Shown here in pieces: positions 56,784 to 64,000 of a stretch of 64,000 nucleotides of DNA (its first letter is position 1; each line of letters starts with the position of its first letter). The stretch is taken from assembly GCF_003367505.1 (NCBI RefSeq), contig NZ_PXXX01000007.1, forward strand, positions 124,001 through 188,000. Reading direction: 5' to 3'. Position numbers and translations under genes: made by a program. The notes beneath the pieces were generated by a model. The model had not been told where the DNA came from and searched no databases. It saw only the letters and a program-made list of their open reading frames with translations. Origin of the DNA: Lysinibacillus capsici (lineage in GTDB: Bacteria; Bacillota; Bacilli; Bacillales_A; Planococcaceae).

Positions 56784-57659
56784 TTATTCGATGTTTTGCA
56801 CTTGCTCACGCATCTTTTCTAAAATTGTTTTCGCCTGAACAACAGCAATCGCTGCTTCTGTAGATTGATTTTTTGAACCAATCGTATTAATCTCGCGATG
56901 TATTTCCTGCATTAAAAAGTCCAATTTACGCCCAACCGAAATCTTTTCAAGTAATGTTTCCTCCAGCTGATTGAAGTGACTATCTAATCTGTCTAATTCT
57001 TCGGAGATGTCTACTCGTTCTGCAAAAATTGCTACTTCCGCTAGTAAACGATCTTCTAGCAATGTGCCATCTGCAACTTCATTAATTCGCTCTATTAATC
57101 GTGTACGATATTTTTCAACAGCAAGTGAAGAACACAAACGAATCTGATTGACTTGCTCCATTAACTGTTCTTTATATTGTACAACAACCTCTTGTAATTC
57201 TTGCCCTTCACGCTCACGCATTTGAACGAGCTGTGAAATCGCTTGTGAAATCGCTTGTTCAACAGCACTGAGCAAATCCTCTGGTGTAAGCTGGGGTTTT
57301 TGCTGTACAAGTGCCTGCTCTAACGATAAAAGTTCTTGCATCGTCCATTTTTCTTCAAGTGGTACTTTACTTGCTAATTGCTCTTTTGCCTTACGATACG
57401 CTTCAATTAATGACCAATTAATCTCAATAGATTGCTCTACGTTCTCTAAGTCCTTCACATATACCATCACATCAATTTTGCCGCGTGACAAAGCTTGAGA
57501 AATTAGTTTCTTTGCAAAAATTTCAGCTTCAAGCCATTCTTTCGGAAATTTTGCGTTAATTTCTAAAAAACGATGGTTGACCGAGCGCATTTCCACGGTT
57601 AATTGAAAGTCTCTAGTTGTTGTGACACCTCTGCCAAAACCAGTCATACTACGCACCAA
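56784..57659 (-). CDS. yloC: YicC/YloC-family endoribonuclease
   Basis: A 291-residue YicC-family protein; E. coli YicC is an endoribonuclease. The start MVRSMTGFGRGVTT and the central RSVNHRFLEINAKFP are diagnostic, and the C-terminal DUF1732 region ends IGSKNQSTEAAIAVVQAK. The start codon is TTG, nine bases after AAAGGTG, which gives the conserved N terminus; the later ATG would cut it. Confidence 0.92.
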   Translation of the reverse strand: MVRSMTGFGRGVTTTRDFQLTVEMRSVNHRFLEINAKFPKEWLEAEIFAKKLISQALSRGKIDVMVYVKDLENVEQSIEINWSLIEAYRKAKEQLASKVPLEEKWTMQELLSLEQALVQQKPQLTPEDLLSAVEQAISQAISQLVQMREREGQELQEVVVQYKEQLMEQVNQIRLCSSLAVEKYRTRLIERINEVADGTLLEDRLLAEVAIFAERVDISEELDRLDSHFNQLEETLLEKISVGRKLDFLMQEIHREINTIGSKNQSTEAAIAVVQAKTILEKMREQVQNIE

Positions 57660-57692
57660 GGTTCGTCACACCTTTCTTTGCATACTGGGATT

Positions 57693-57701
57693 ATTATAAC
57701 A
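57693..57701 (-). promoter_or_regulatory. Extended -10 promoter of yloC-gmk-rpoZ
   Basis: On the minus strand TG-T-TATAAT, a perfect extended -10, about 34 bases before the yloC start. The -35 is weak. Confidence 0.6.
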
Positions 57702-57800
57702 TAAGCTTTGTCGATTATGACGACTCTCCAAAAAAATTTGGTTAAAGTAAAAGCTAATTCTACCACAATTGAAGCTATATTTTAATATTCACCTAAAAAA

Positions 57801-57809
57801 TGCTATGAT
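57801..57809 (+). promoter_or_regulatory. Possible extended -10 promoter of rqcH
   Basis: TG-C-TATGAT on the plus strand, about 110 bases before the rqcH start. Divergent from the yloC promoter. Confidence 0.45.
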
Positions 57810-57918
57810 AAACATACCAAAAGAGTATTTGCGAGCTTAAAAATAGTGCATGCAGATACATTAAGAAAAAAATACGAAAGTACCAAGATGCTTGATATCG
57901 TTGGAAAGAGGAATTCAT

Positions 57919-59616
57919 ATGGCATTTGATGGCTTATTTACTTATTCAATAACTGCCGACCTACAACAGCTAGTCACTGGTCGGATTACCAAAATACATC
58001 AACCCAATGCACAAGAAGTTATTTTACATGTGCGAGCGAACGGAAAGAATCATAAATTACTGTTTTCCATCCACTCTTCTTATGCACGTGTACACCTTAC
58101 TGAACAGGTGATTGAAAATCCAGCAGAGCCGCCAATGTTTTGTATGCTTTTGCGTAAGCATATAGAGGGTGGTTTTATTGCTTCTATAAAACAGCGTGAT
58201 TTTGATCGCATTATAATAGTAGAAATTGAAAGTAAAAATGAAATTGGAGATCCAATTGTAAGAGAAATACATGCTGAAATTATGGGTAGACATAGTAATC
58301 TACTGTTGATTGATCAAGAGCAGGGAAAAATTATTGACAGCCTAAAACATCTACCGCCTTCAGTCAATAGCTTCCGTACTGTACTACCAGGGCAACCGTA
58401 TATTGCACCACCCGCACAAAACAAATGGAATCCTTTAACGGTGACAGATGAAGAGCTAACAGCATTTTTTGCTGAAGGGAAAACCTCTAAAGAGCTAGTG
58501 CAACAATTAGCTGGTTTTTCACCTCTTCACGCGGAAGAATTATTGTATCGAATGAAGACGACTTCAAATACGCTAGTATGTTTCAAGGATTTTATGGCCT
58601 CCTTTGCGAACGGTGGAATGAAGCCTATGTACGTACTCTTCAATCAGAAAGTATACTTTTCCCCTATCGAATTAACGCATTTGCATGATGGGGATATAAC
58701 AAGCTATCCTAATGTCCATGAGCTTCTTGATCGTGTATTCTTTGCCCGTGCAGAGCGAGATCGTGTAAAACAACAAGCAGGCGATTTAGAGCGCTGGCTA
58801 CAAAATGAGATTGACAAATTAGCTTTAAAAACAAAAAAGTTAACAAAGGATTATGAACGTGCCTCCAAGCTCGATCAATTCCAACTATATGGTGAGCTAT
58901 TAATGGCTAATATCTATGCCTTTGAAAAAGGAGTTAAGGAAGTTACTGTCACAAATTACTATAGTGAAACTGGCGAAGAAATAACGATTCCAGTAAGCGA
59001 ACGTAAAACACCTATTGAAAATGCCCAAAGTTATTATACAAAATATACAAAGGCAAAAAATGCCCTGGTCATGGTTCAAGAGCAGCTAGAAAAAACTACT
59101 GATGAAATTTCTTACTTCGAAATGCTTGCACAGCAAGTTCAGCAGGCTTCTCCTGGAGATATTGAGGAAATTCGTGAAGAGCTAGCAGAGCAAGGTTACT
59201 TAAAACTACGTCATGCGAAGAAAAAGAAAAAACAAGCGAAACCTGAACCAGAACGCTATGTTTCTTCTACAGGTGTAACAATCTCTGTTGGAAAAAACAA
59301 TAAACAAAATGACATGCTGACATTCAAACTAGCAAAGCGGACTGATATTTGGTTACACACAAAAGATATTCCTGGATCTCATGTTGTCATTCATTCAAGT
59401 GAACCCGATGAAACGACATTGCGAGAAGCTGCCACTCTAGCCGCCTATTTTTCTAAGGCCAGAGAATCCTCTTCTGTGCCTGTAGATTATACCGAAATAC
59501 GACAGGTTAAAAAACCAAATGGTGCCAAACCTGGTTTCGTCATCTATTTTGAACAAAAGACACTGTATATTGACCCGGATGAGGCAGTCATTTTACAGTT
59601 AAAGAAACAGTCATAA
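57919..59616 (+). CDS. rqcH: Ribosome quality-control protein RqcH (YloA/FbpA family)
   Basis: A Rqc2-type protein that adds alanine tails to peptides stalled on 50S subunits; related proteins were described as fibronectin-binding. The NFACT-N domain begins MAFDGLFTYSITADLQQLVT. Coiled coils lie at about 280-440. The NFACT-R domain near the C terminus has KRTDIWLHTKDIPGSHVVIH. Length 565. An in-frame ATG nine codons upstream lacks a ribosome site, whereas AGAGG is seven bases before this start. Confidence 0.94.
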   Translation: MAFDGLFTYSITADLQQLVTGRITKIHQPNAQEVILHVRANGKNHKLLFSIHSSYARVHLTEQVIENPAEPPMFCMLLRKHIEGGFIASIKQRDFDRIIIVEIESKNEIGDPIVREIHAEIMGRHSNLLLIDQEQGKIIDSLKHLPPSVNSFRTVLPGQPYIAPPAQNKWNPLTVTDEELTAFFAEGKTSKELVQQLAGFSPLHAEELLYRMKTTSNTLVCFKDFMASFANGGMKPMYVLFNQKVYFSPIELTHLHDGDITSYPNVHELLDRVFFARAERDRVKQQAGDLERWLQNEIDKLALKTKKLTKDYERASKLDQFQLYGELLMANIYAFEKGVKEVTVTNYYSETGEEITIPVSERKTPIENAQSYYTKYTKAKNALVMVQEQLEKTTDEISYFEMLAQQVQQASPGDIEEIREELAEQGYLKLRHAKKKKKQAKPEPERYVSSTGVTISVGKNNKQNDMLTFKLAKRTDIWLHTKDIPGSHVVIHSSEPDETTLREAATLAAYFSKARESSSVPVDYTEIRQVKKPNGAKPGFVIYFEQKTLYIDPDEAVILQLKKQS

Positions 59617-59655
59617 AGGAAGAAACCGATACAAATAGTATCGGTTTCTTCCTTT
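59615..59655 (+). terminator. Terminator of rqcH
   Basis: A 17-bp stem, AAAGGAAGAAACCGATA with its complement, 7-base loop and following T tract on the plus strand, overlapping the stop codon region. Confidence 0.9.
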
Positions 59656-59793
59656 TTATAACGAATACACGTAATCCGTACTATAAAACGATGAAAACAA
59701 CCTTATCTTGATTGATTTTTACAGACAATCTTCCTTATTATAATAACAATATAAAAACACATGAATAATCTGCACTGTTTCCTTCAACGTATA

Positions 59794-59823
59794 TTGACTT
59801 CTACTACTGAGAAACGCTAAATT
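59794..59823 (+). promoter_or_regulatory. Probable promoter of the chemoreceptor gene
   Basis: TTGACT, 18 bases, TAAATT, about 46 bases before the start. No SigD-type GCCGATAA element was seen. The rest of the 253-base gap shows nothing else. Confidence 0.5.
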
Positions 59824-59869
59824 AAAGTATAAAAATTTTTATAGAGCATTCAGGAAAGGGCGTATCTAT

Positions 59870-61555
59870 ATGTCTGTAGGTAAAAAATTAAGCTTTGGTT
59901 TCTTTGCAATTATTCTCACATTAATCATTTCTTTGTTCATTATGTTCCTGTTATTTTCAAACATTGAAAAAAAGATTGAAAATGCATTAGAAGGACATGT
60001 TGCCCTGGTAGAATTAGCAGATGATATTCAATACGAAATGGCTATGCAAGGTCTTTTCATTCGTGCCATCATCATCGAAGACAAACCTGCTAACAAAGAG
60101 AGTTTCTCAAAATATGCAAGTATGCTCGACACACATGTAGATGAAATCACTGAAAAATCGAATTCAGCTGAAATGGAAACATATGCACAGGAATTAAAAG
60201 TTCATAATGATTCTTTTAACAAGGCAGCAACTGAAGCAATAGCTTTATTTGAAGCTGGTAATCTAGAAGGTGCTTTGCAGAAGGTAAATGGTGAAGTCCA
60301 ACAAGCTAATAAAGGTATACAAGATGTATCCGATCAAATTGGAAACTATCAAAAGCAACAACTAGATATTGTGACAAAAGAATCTAAACAGGCCGTGTTT
60401 AATTCACAAATTATTTCCATTATCGCAATCATTATTGGTATCGCTCTAGGTATTTTCCTTATTTTCTATATACAACGGACAATCTCACGCCCTTTAAAAT
60501 CTGTCGTTCTGGCTGCAAACCATGTAGCTAATGGAGAATTAATTCATCCAGATATTACCCATCAATCAAAAGATGAAATTGGTCAACTTTCAGCAGCTTT
60601 TAATGCCATGAAGGGGAATCTGAAAAATTTATTAACGCATATACAGGACAATGCAGAGCATTTAACAGCTTCAGTAGAGGAACTTTCTGCCTCAACTGAA
60701 GAAATTACTGCCACTGCTGATGAAATTACAATACGGATTAACGAAACAGCTGAGGCTGCAGTGACAGCTACAGTTGCAGCTAACGAAAGCGCACACGCTA
60801 TGGATGAAACGGCTGTAGGTGTTCAACGAATAGCTGAGGCAACTCAACAACTACATCAGAATGCTATAACAACTTCAGAATTAGCAACAAATGGAAACGA
60901 GACGGTAGAAGAAGCTCAGCAACAAATGAATGTCATCCATGAATCAACACAAACGATTAATAATCTTGTTCAAAAATTGAGTAAGCAATCAGATGAGATT
61001 AGTCAGATCACAGCTGTTATTACAGCTATTACAGATCAAACAAATTTATTGGCACTCAATGCAGCAATTGAAGCTGCTAGAGCTGGAGAGCATGGTAAAG
61101 GATTTGCGGTAGTAGCAGATGAGGTTCGTAAGTTAGCTGAGGAATCAAAACAATCAGCCAACCAAATCGTTGCCTTAACGCTAGATATTCAACAGGATAC
61201 ACATAATGTAGAAAAAGCAGTCTTTGATGGACTTCATTCTGTCACAGAGGGCGTTAAAATCATCGGACATGCAGGACAAGCCTTTGAAGGAATTGTGAAA
61301 GCAATTAATACGATGACAGATCAAATAGAAGATATATCAGCTACCTCTGAAGAAATTTCAGCTAGCGCTGAACAGGTTGCAGCGTCCGTTGCAGAAATCG
61401 CCCATGGTGCTTCAACTAGCGCGGATAATACAAAAATTGTAGCTTCAGCAACAAGAGAACAATCTATAACAGTACAACAAGTAAACCAAGTAGCCTCAGA
61501 TCTAAGCGAAAAGTCCTTAGATTTACAGAATCAGATCAATCAATTTAAACTTTAA
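59870..61555 (+). CDS. Methyl-accepting chemotaxis protein
   Basis: A 561-residue transmembrane chemoreceptor. Membrane segments lie at about 9-30 and 180-203 and flank an extracellular four-helix-bundle sensor of about 150 residues. A HAMP domain follows ([34 protein letters not shown]). The cytoplasmic signalling tip is intact at [20 protein letters not shown]. The ligand is unknown. It is a single-gene unit with its own promoter and terminator. Confidence 0.95.
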   Translation: MSVGKKLSFGFFAIILTLIISLFIMFLLFSNIEKKIENALEGHVALVELADDIQYEMAMQGLFIRAIIIEDKPANKESFSKYASMLDTHVDEITEKSNSAEMETYAQELKVHNDSFNKAATEAIALFEAGNLEGALQKVNGEVQQANKGIQDVSDQIGNYQKQQLDIVTKESKQAVFNSQIISIIAIIIGIALGIFLIFYIQRTISRPLKSVVLAANHVANGELIHPDITHQSKDEIGQLSAAFNAMKGNLKNLLTHIQDNAEHLTASVEELSASTEEITATADEITIRINETAEAAVTATVAANESAHAMDETAVGVQRIAEATQQLHQNAITTSELATNGNETVEEAQQQMNVIHESTQTINNLVQKLSKQSDEISQITAVITAITDQTNLLALNAAIEAARAGEHGKGFAVVADEVRKLAEESKQSANQIVALTLDIQQDTHNVEKAVFDGLHSVTEGVKIIGHAGQAFEGIVKAINTMTDQIEDISATSEEISASAEQVAASVAEIAHGASTSADNTKIVASATREQSITVQQVNQVASDLSEKSLDLQNQINQFKL

Positions 61556-61560
61556 ATAGA

Positions 61561-61597
61561 AAACAGTGCATTTTATAAATGGGATGCACTGTTTTTT
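61561..61597 (+). terminator. Terminator of the chemoreceptor gene
   Basis: An 11-bp stem AAACAGTGCAT/ATGCACTGTTT with a 12-base loop followed by a T run, six bases past the stop. Confidence 0.9.
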
Positions 61598-62463
61598 ATA
61601 TTTTTTTCATGGTATACCACTTAAAAAGTGGAAGAATATCCTTCTGAATAGCTATTGTTAACGTTTTCATTCGATGAATAAACAGATTTTTAGTAATTAT
61701 TTGCATTATCAATCCTCTTCAGTAAGACAAATGACATCCTCAAAAAAACAATACGATTTAAACAGTTCTCTTTGGAAGAATACAAGGCGAAATGAAGCAT
61801 TCCTTTTATTTTTTAACTGATGAATAAAACAGTAACCGACTGCATATATGCATGTATATACAACTAGCTCCAAAATTATTTCAAAAAAACTTAATCTCGT
61901 AAACTAGCTTGTCACTAAATCCAAATTTTTCTTAGTATGGGTACCTTTTTTCATACAAATGCTCATTTTTTTCTTTTTCTTCCCCACAAATGGATAATCC
62001 TAGAAAAATACAAAACAAGTTTCTTATATATCATTAATAGATAAAAATATTCATGTTTTGCGATAATAAATTACAAGAAATTACCTGTAAAAGAATCTAA
62101 TTCACTGAGTTTTACATAGATTTTCTACAAATCTATACAAATTCCTCAAGGTATTACATCTATGACTTTTGATTCATTTTTCAAATATCGATAATATTAT
62201 CAAAAAAATAGGAATTTTCCGTATAGTAAATCATTTTTTTATTTTTACTTTATTTTTGATATTCAGAATAAGTAAATATCAAATTTTTAATATATATACA
62301 CTTCGCCTCTTTAGCGTGATAAATCGGAAAAATTTATTATTCTCCTAAATGTCAGATAATACTATATAAATTCGAATCTTTTTTATTTTGTACACAATGA
62401 TTTTTTTGGTATATTAAATAGGAGCTTCACAAAAGGCTTAAAAATTGTATAAGGGGGATTCAC
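61598..62463. other. AT-rich intergenic region upstream of oppA
   Basis: About 870 bases with no recognisable coding sequence. Short inverted repeats occur: CCACTT/AAGTGG (61617-61631), TGCATATATGCA (61841-61852) and GATAATATTATC (62190-62201). A promoter lies at the right end. An unannotated small RNA or a long regulated leader cannot be excluded. Confidence 0.6.
62388..62415 (+). promoter_or_regulatory. Probable promoter of the oppA-like gene
   Basis: TTGTAC, 16 bases, TATATT, ending 48 bases before the start codon. Confidence 0.5.
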
Positions 62464-64000
62464 ATGAATAAAAACAAAAAGTTTTTATTACTAACAGTCC
62501 TTGCAGTATTTTCTTTAGTACTTGCTGCATGTGGCTTCGGTGGAGATTCGTCTGACAAATCTAAAGACGAAGGAAAAGATTCTGGTTCTTCAGAAACAAC
62601 TTCATCAGGTGGCGAATTAAATGTAGTAGTAGCTTCTGAGCCGCCATCTCTTCATCCTGCATTAGCAACAGATACAACTTCTGGTGTTATTCTAACAAAT
62701 ACTTTTGAAGGATTAACAACACTTGATGCAGACGCTCGTCCAGTTGCAGCTGCTGCTGAAAGCTGGGAAGTTAGTGAAGATTTAAAAACATACACGTTCA
62801 AATTACGTGATGCTAAATGGTCAAACGGAGATCCAGTAGTAGCTGGTGACTTCGAATACGCTTGGAAATGGGCATTAAACCCAGACAATCTTTCTGAATA
62901 TGCTTCAATCCTTTACCCAATTAAAGGTGCTGCAGCATACAACAATGGTGAAGGTTCTGCTGATGATGTAGGCGTTAAAGCACAAGACGAAAAAACATTA
63001 GTAGTAACTTTAGAAAACCCAACACCTTACTTCTTAGAATTAACAGCATTCAAAACATATGCACCATTAAACCAAAAAGTAGTTGAAGGTAATGATGAGT
63101 GGTATGCAGATGCTGGTGAAAACTATGTAACAAACGGTCCTTTCACATTAGCTGAATGGAGACACAATGATACAATCGTATTAAAGAAAAACCCAGAGTA
63201 CTGGGATGCTGATAAAGTTTCTTTAGAAACTGTTAATATCGGTATGGTTGAGTCTGAAGCAACTGCAGCAACAAGCTTCAAAGCTGGAGAAATTGACTAC
63301 TTAGGTGCACCATTCCAATCTGTGGCACTTGATTCAATCGACGCATTTAAAGCTGATGGTTCATTAAATATTAATGACCAAGCTTCTGTTTACTGGTACA
63401 AGCTAAATACAAAAGATAAAATCACTGGAAACGCTAACATCCGTAAAGCGTTAGCTTTAGCAGTTGATCGTCAAGGTTTAATTGACAACATTACTAAAGG
63501 TGAGCAAAAACCTGCATTAGGCATGGTTCCTATCGCAGTTCATGGCTTTGAAGAAGACCGTGGTTACTTCAAAGATAACGATATCGAAGGTGCTAAAGCA
63601 GCACTTGAAGCTGGTATGAAAGAACTTGGAATTACAAACCCAGCAGATATCAAAATTAACCTTTCTTACAACACAAGTGAAGCACACGCTGCTATCGCTC
63701 AATACGTTCAAGAGGGCTGGACTAAAAACCTAGGTATCACTGTAGGTCTAGATAACTCTGAATGGCAAGTATATTTAGAAAAACTTAACCAATTAGATTA
63801 CCAAGTTGGCCGTATGGGCTGGGTTGGTGACTACAACGATGCTTATACATTCTTAGAAATGTATGACACTGCTGCAAACGGTAACAACGATACTGGTTGG
63901 GAAAGTGCAGAATACAAAAAATTATTAGATCAATCTAACGTTGAAGCAGATCCTGCTAAACGTCTTGAGCTTTTAAAACAAGCTGAAAAAGTTGCTGTAA
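62464..64000 (+). CDS. Oligopeptide ABC transporter substrate-binding lipoprotein, 3' end outside the window
   Basis: A secreted lipoprotein of the SBP_bac_5 (OppA) family that captures peptides for an ABC importer. The signal peptide (about 1-22) ends in the lipobox LVLAAC, with Cys23 as the lipidated residue, followed by a serine- and acid-rich linker. Family segments are SEPPSLHPALATDTTSG and ESWEVSEDLKTYTFKLRD. AAGGGGG lies six bases before the ATG. The visible 512 codons are open to the window end. It may begin an opp operon. Confidence 0.93.
   Translation, partial: MNKNKKFLLLTVLAVFSLVLAACGFGGDSSDKSKDEGKDSGSSETTSSGGELNVVVASEPPSLHPALATDTTSGVILTNTFEGLTTLDADARPVAAAAESWEVSEDLKTYTFKLRDAKWSNGDPVVAGDFEYAWKWALNPDNLSEYASILYPIKGAAAYNNGEGSADDVGVKAQDEKTLVVTLENPTPYFLELTAFKTYAPLNQKVVEGNDEWYADAGENYVTNGPFTLAEWRHNDTIVLKKNPEYWDADKVSLETVNIGMVESEATAATSFKAGEIDYLGAPFQSVALDSIDAFKADGSLNINDQASVYWYKLNTKDKITGNANIRKALALAVDRQGLIDNITKGEQKPALGMVPIAVHGFEEDRGYFKDNDIEGAKAALEAGMKELGITNPADIKINLSYNTSEAHAAIAQYVQEGWTKNLGITVGLDNSEWQVYLEKLNQLDYQVGRMGWVGDYNDAYTFLEMYDTAANGNNDTGWESAEYKKLLDQSNVEADPAKRLELLKQAEKVAV

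Noticed and set aside
62190-62201. GATAATATTATC as a Fur or PerR box
   Set aside because: Only a 6-0-6 arrangement is present without further half-sites, it is far from the oppA promoter, and the downstream gene is not an iron gene.
62213-62227. CodY-box-like sequence upstream of oppA
   Set aside because: Four mismatches to AATTTTCWGAAAATT in very AT-rich DNA are expected by chance, even though CodY control of opp genes is plausible.

Overview
The window is AT-rich chromosomal DNA from a spore-forming member of the Bacillales. Protein sequences and gene order suggest a Lysinibacillus or a close relative in the Planococcaceae/Caryophanaceae, but this is inferred from recognisable families and not from a database search. 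Most of the window follows the Bacillus subtilis core order: rqcH, yloC, gmk, rpoZ, coaBC, priA, def, fmt, rsmB, rlmN, prpC, prkC, rsgA, rpe, thiN, spoVM, rpmB, yloU, fakA, sdaAB, sdaAA, recG, fapR, plsX, fabD, fabG, acpP, rnc, smc, ftsY, ylxM, ffh, rpsP, khpA, rimM, trmD, rplS, rbgA, rnhB, ylqG, ylqH, sucC, sucD, dprA, topA. Nearly all of it is on the minus strand; rpmB, rqcH, an IclR regulator, a chemoreceptor and an oppA-like gene are on the plus strand.

Layout: 1-9.7 kb holds topA (3' end outside the window), dprA, the succinyl-CoA synthetase pair, two flagellar-related ORFs, rnhB, rbgA and lepB. 9.8-20.2 kb is the ribosome and protein-targeting block from rplS to rnc, with smc. 20.5-24.1 kb is the FapR-controlled fatty acid/phospholipid operon, with a clear FapR operator and promoter. 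recG follows at 24.2-26.3 kb.

Two accessory cassettes interrupt the core order. Cassette 1 (26.4-31.3 kb, between recG and sdaAA) encodes an enolase-superfamily epimerase/racemase, an M20D amidohydrolase, a YfcC-type carrier and a LysR regulator. Cassette 2 (35.5-42.8 kb, between yloU and rpmB) encodes a GGDEF protein, a RocB-like M20 peptidase, an amino-acid permease, a dimethylarginine dimethylaminohydrolase (DDAH), a second pentein-fold hydrolase and a divergent IclR regulator. A strong promoter and a striking IclR-type operator array sit in front of the two pentein genes. The simplest reading is two catabolic modules: one for acylated or D-amino-acid-containing compounds, one for (methyl)arginine or citrulline-like compounds.

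42.9-59.6 kb returns to the core: rpmB, a very short spoVM that appears to start at CTG, then thiN through yloC, and divergent rqcH. 59.9-64.0 kb holds a methyl-accepting chemotaxis protein, about 870 bases of AT-rich non-coding DNA, and the 5' part of an oligopeptide-binding lipoprotein gene.

Most notable points: spoVM with a CTG start whose 3' end is embedded in a terminator; a 37-base alternating TTTCC/GGAAA operator; a coaBC gene whose CoaB half is short and lacks its signature residues; an identical 11-base palindrome at the sdaAB promoter and upstream of the cassette 1 carrier; and the absence of remA and ylqD from their usual positions. No rRNA, tRNA, CRISPR array, insertion sequence or prophage was seen.
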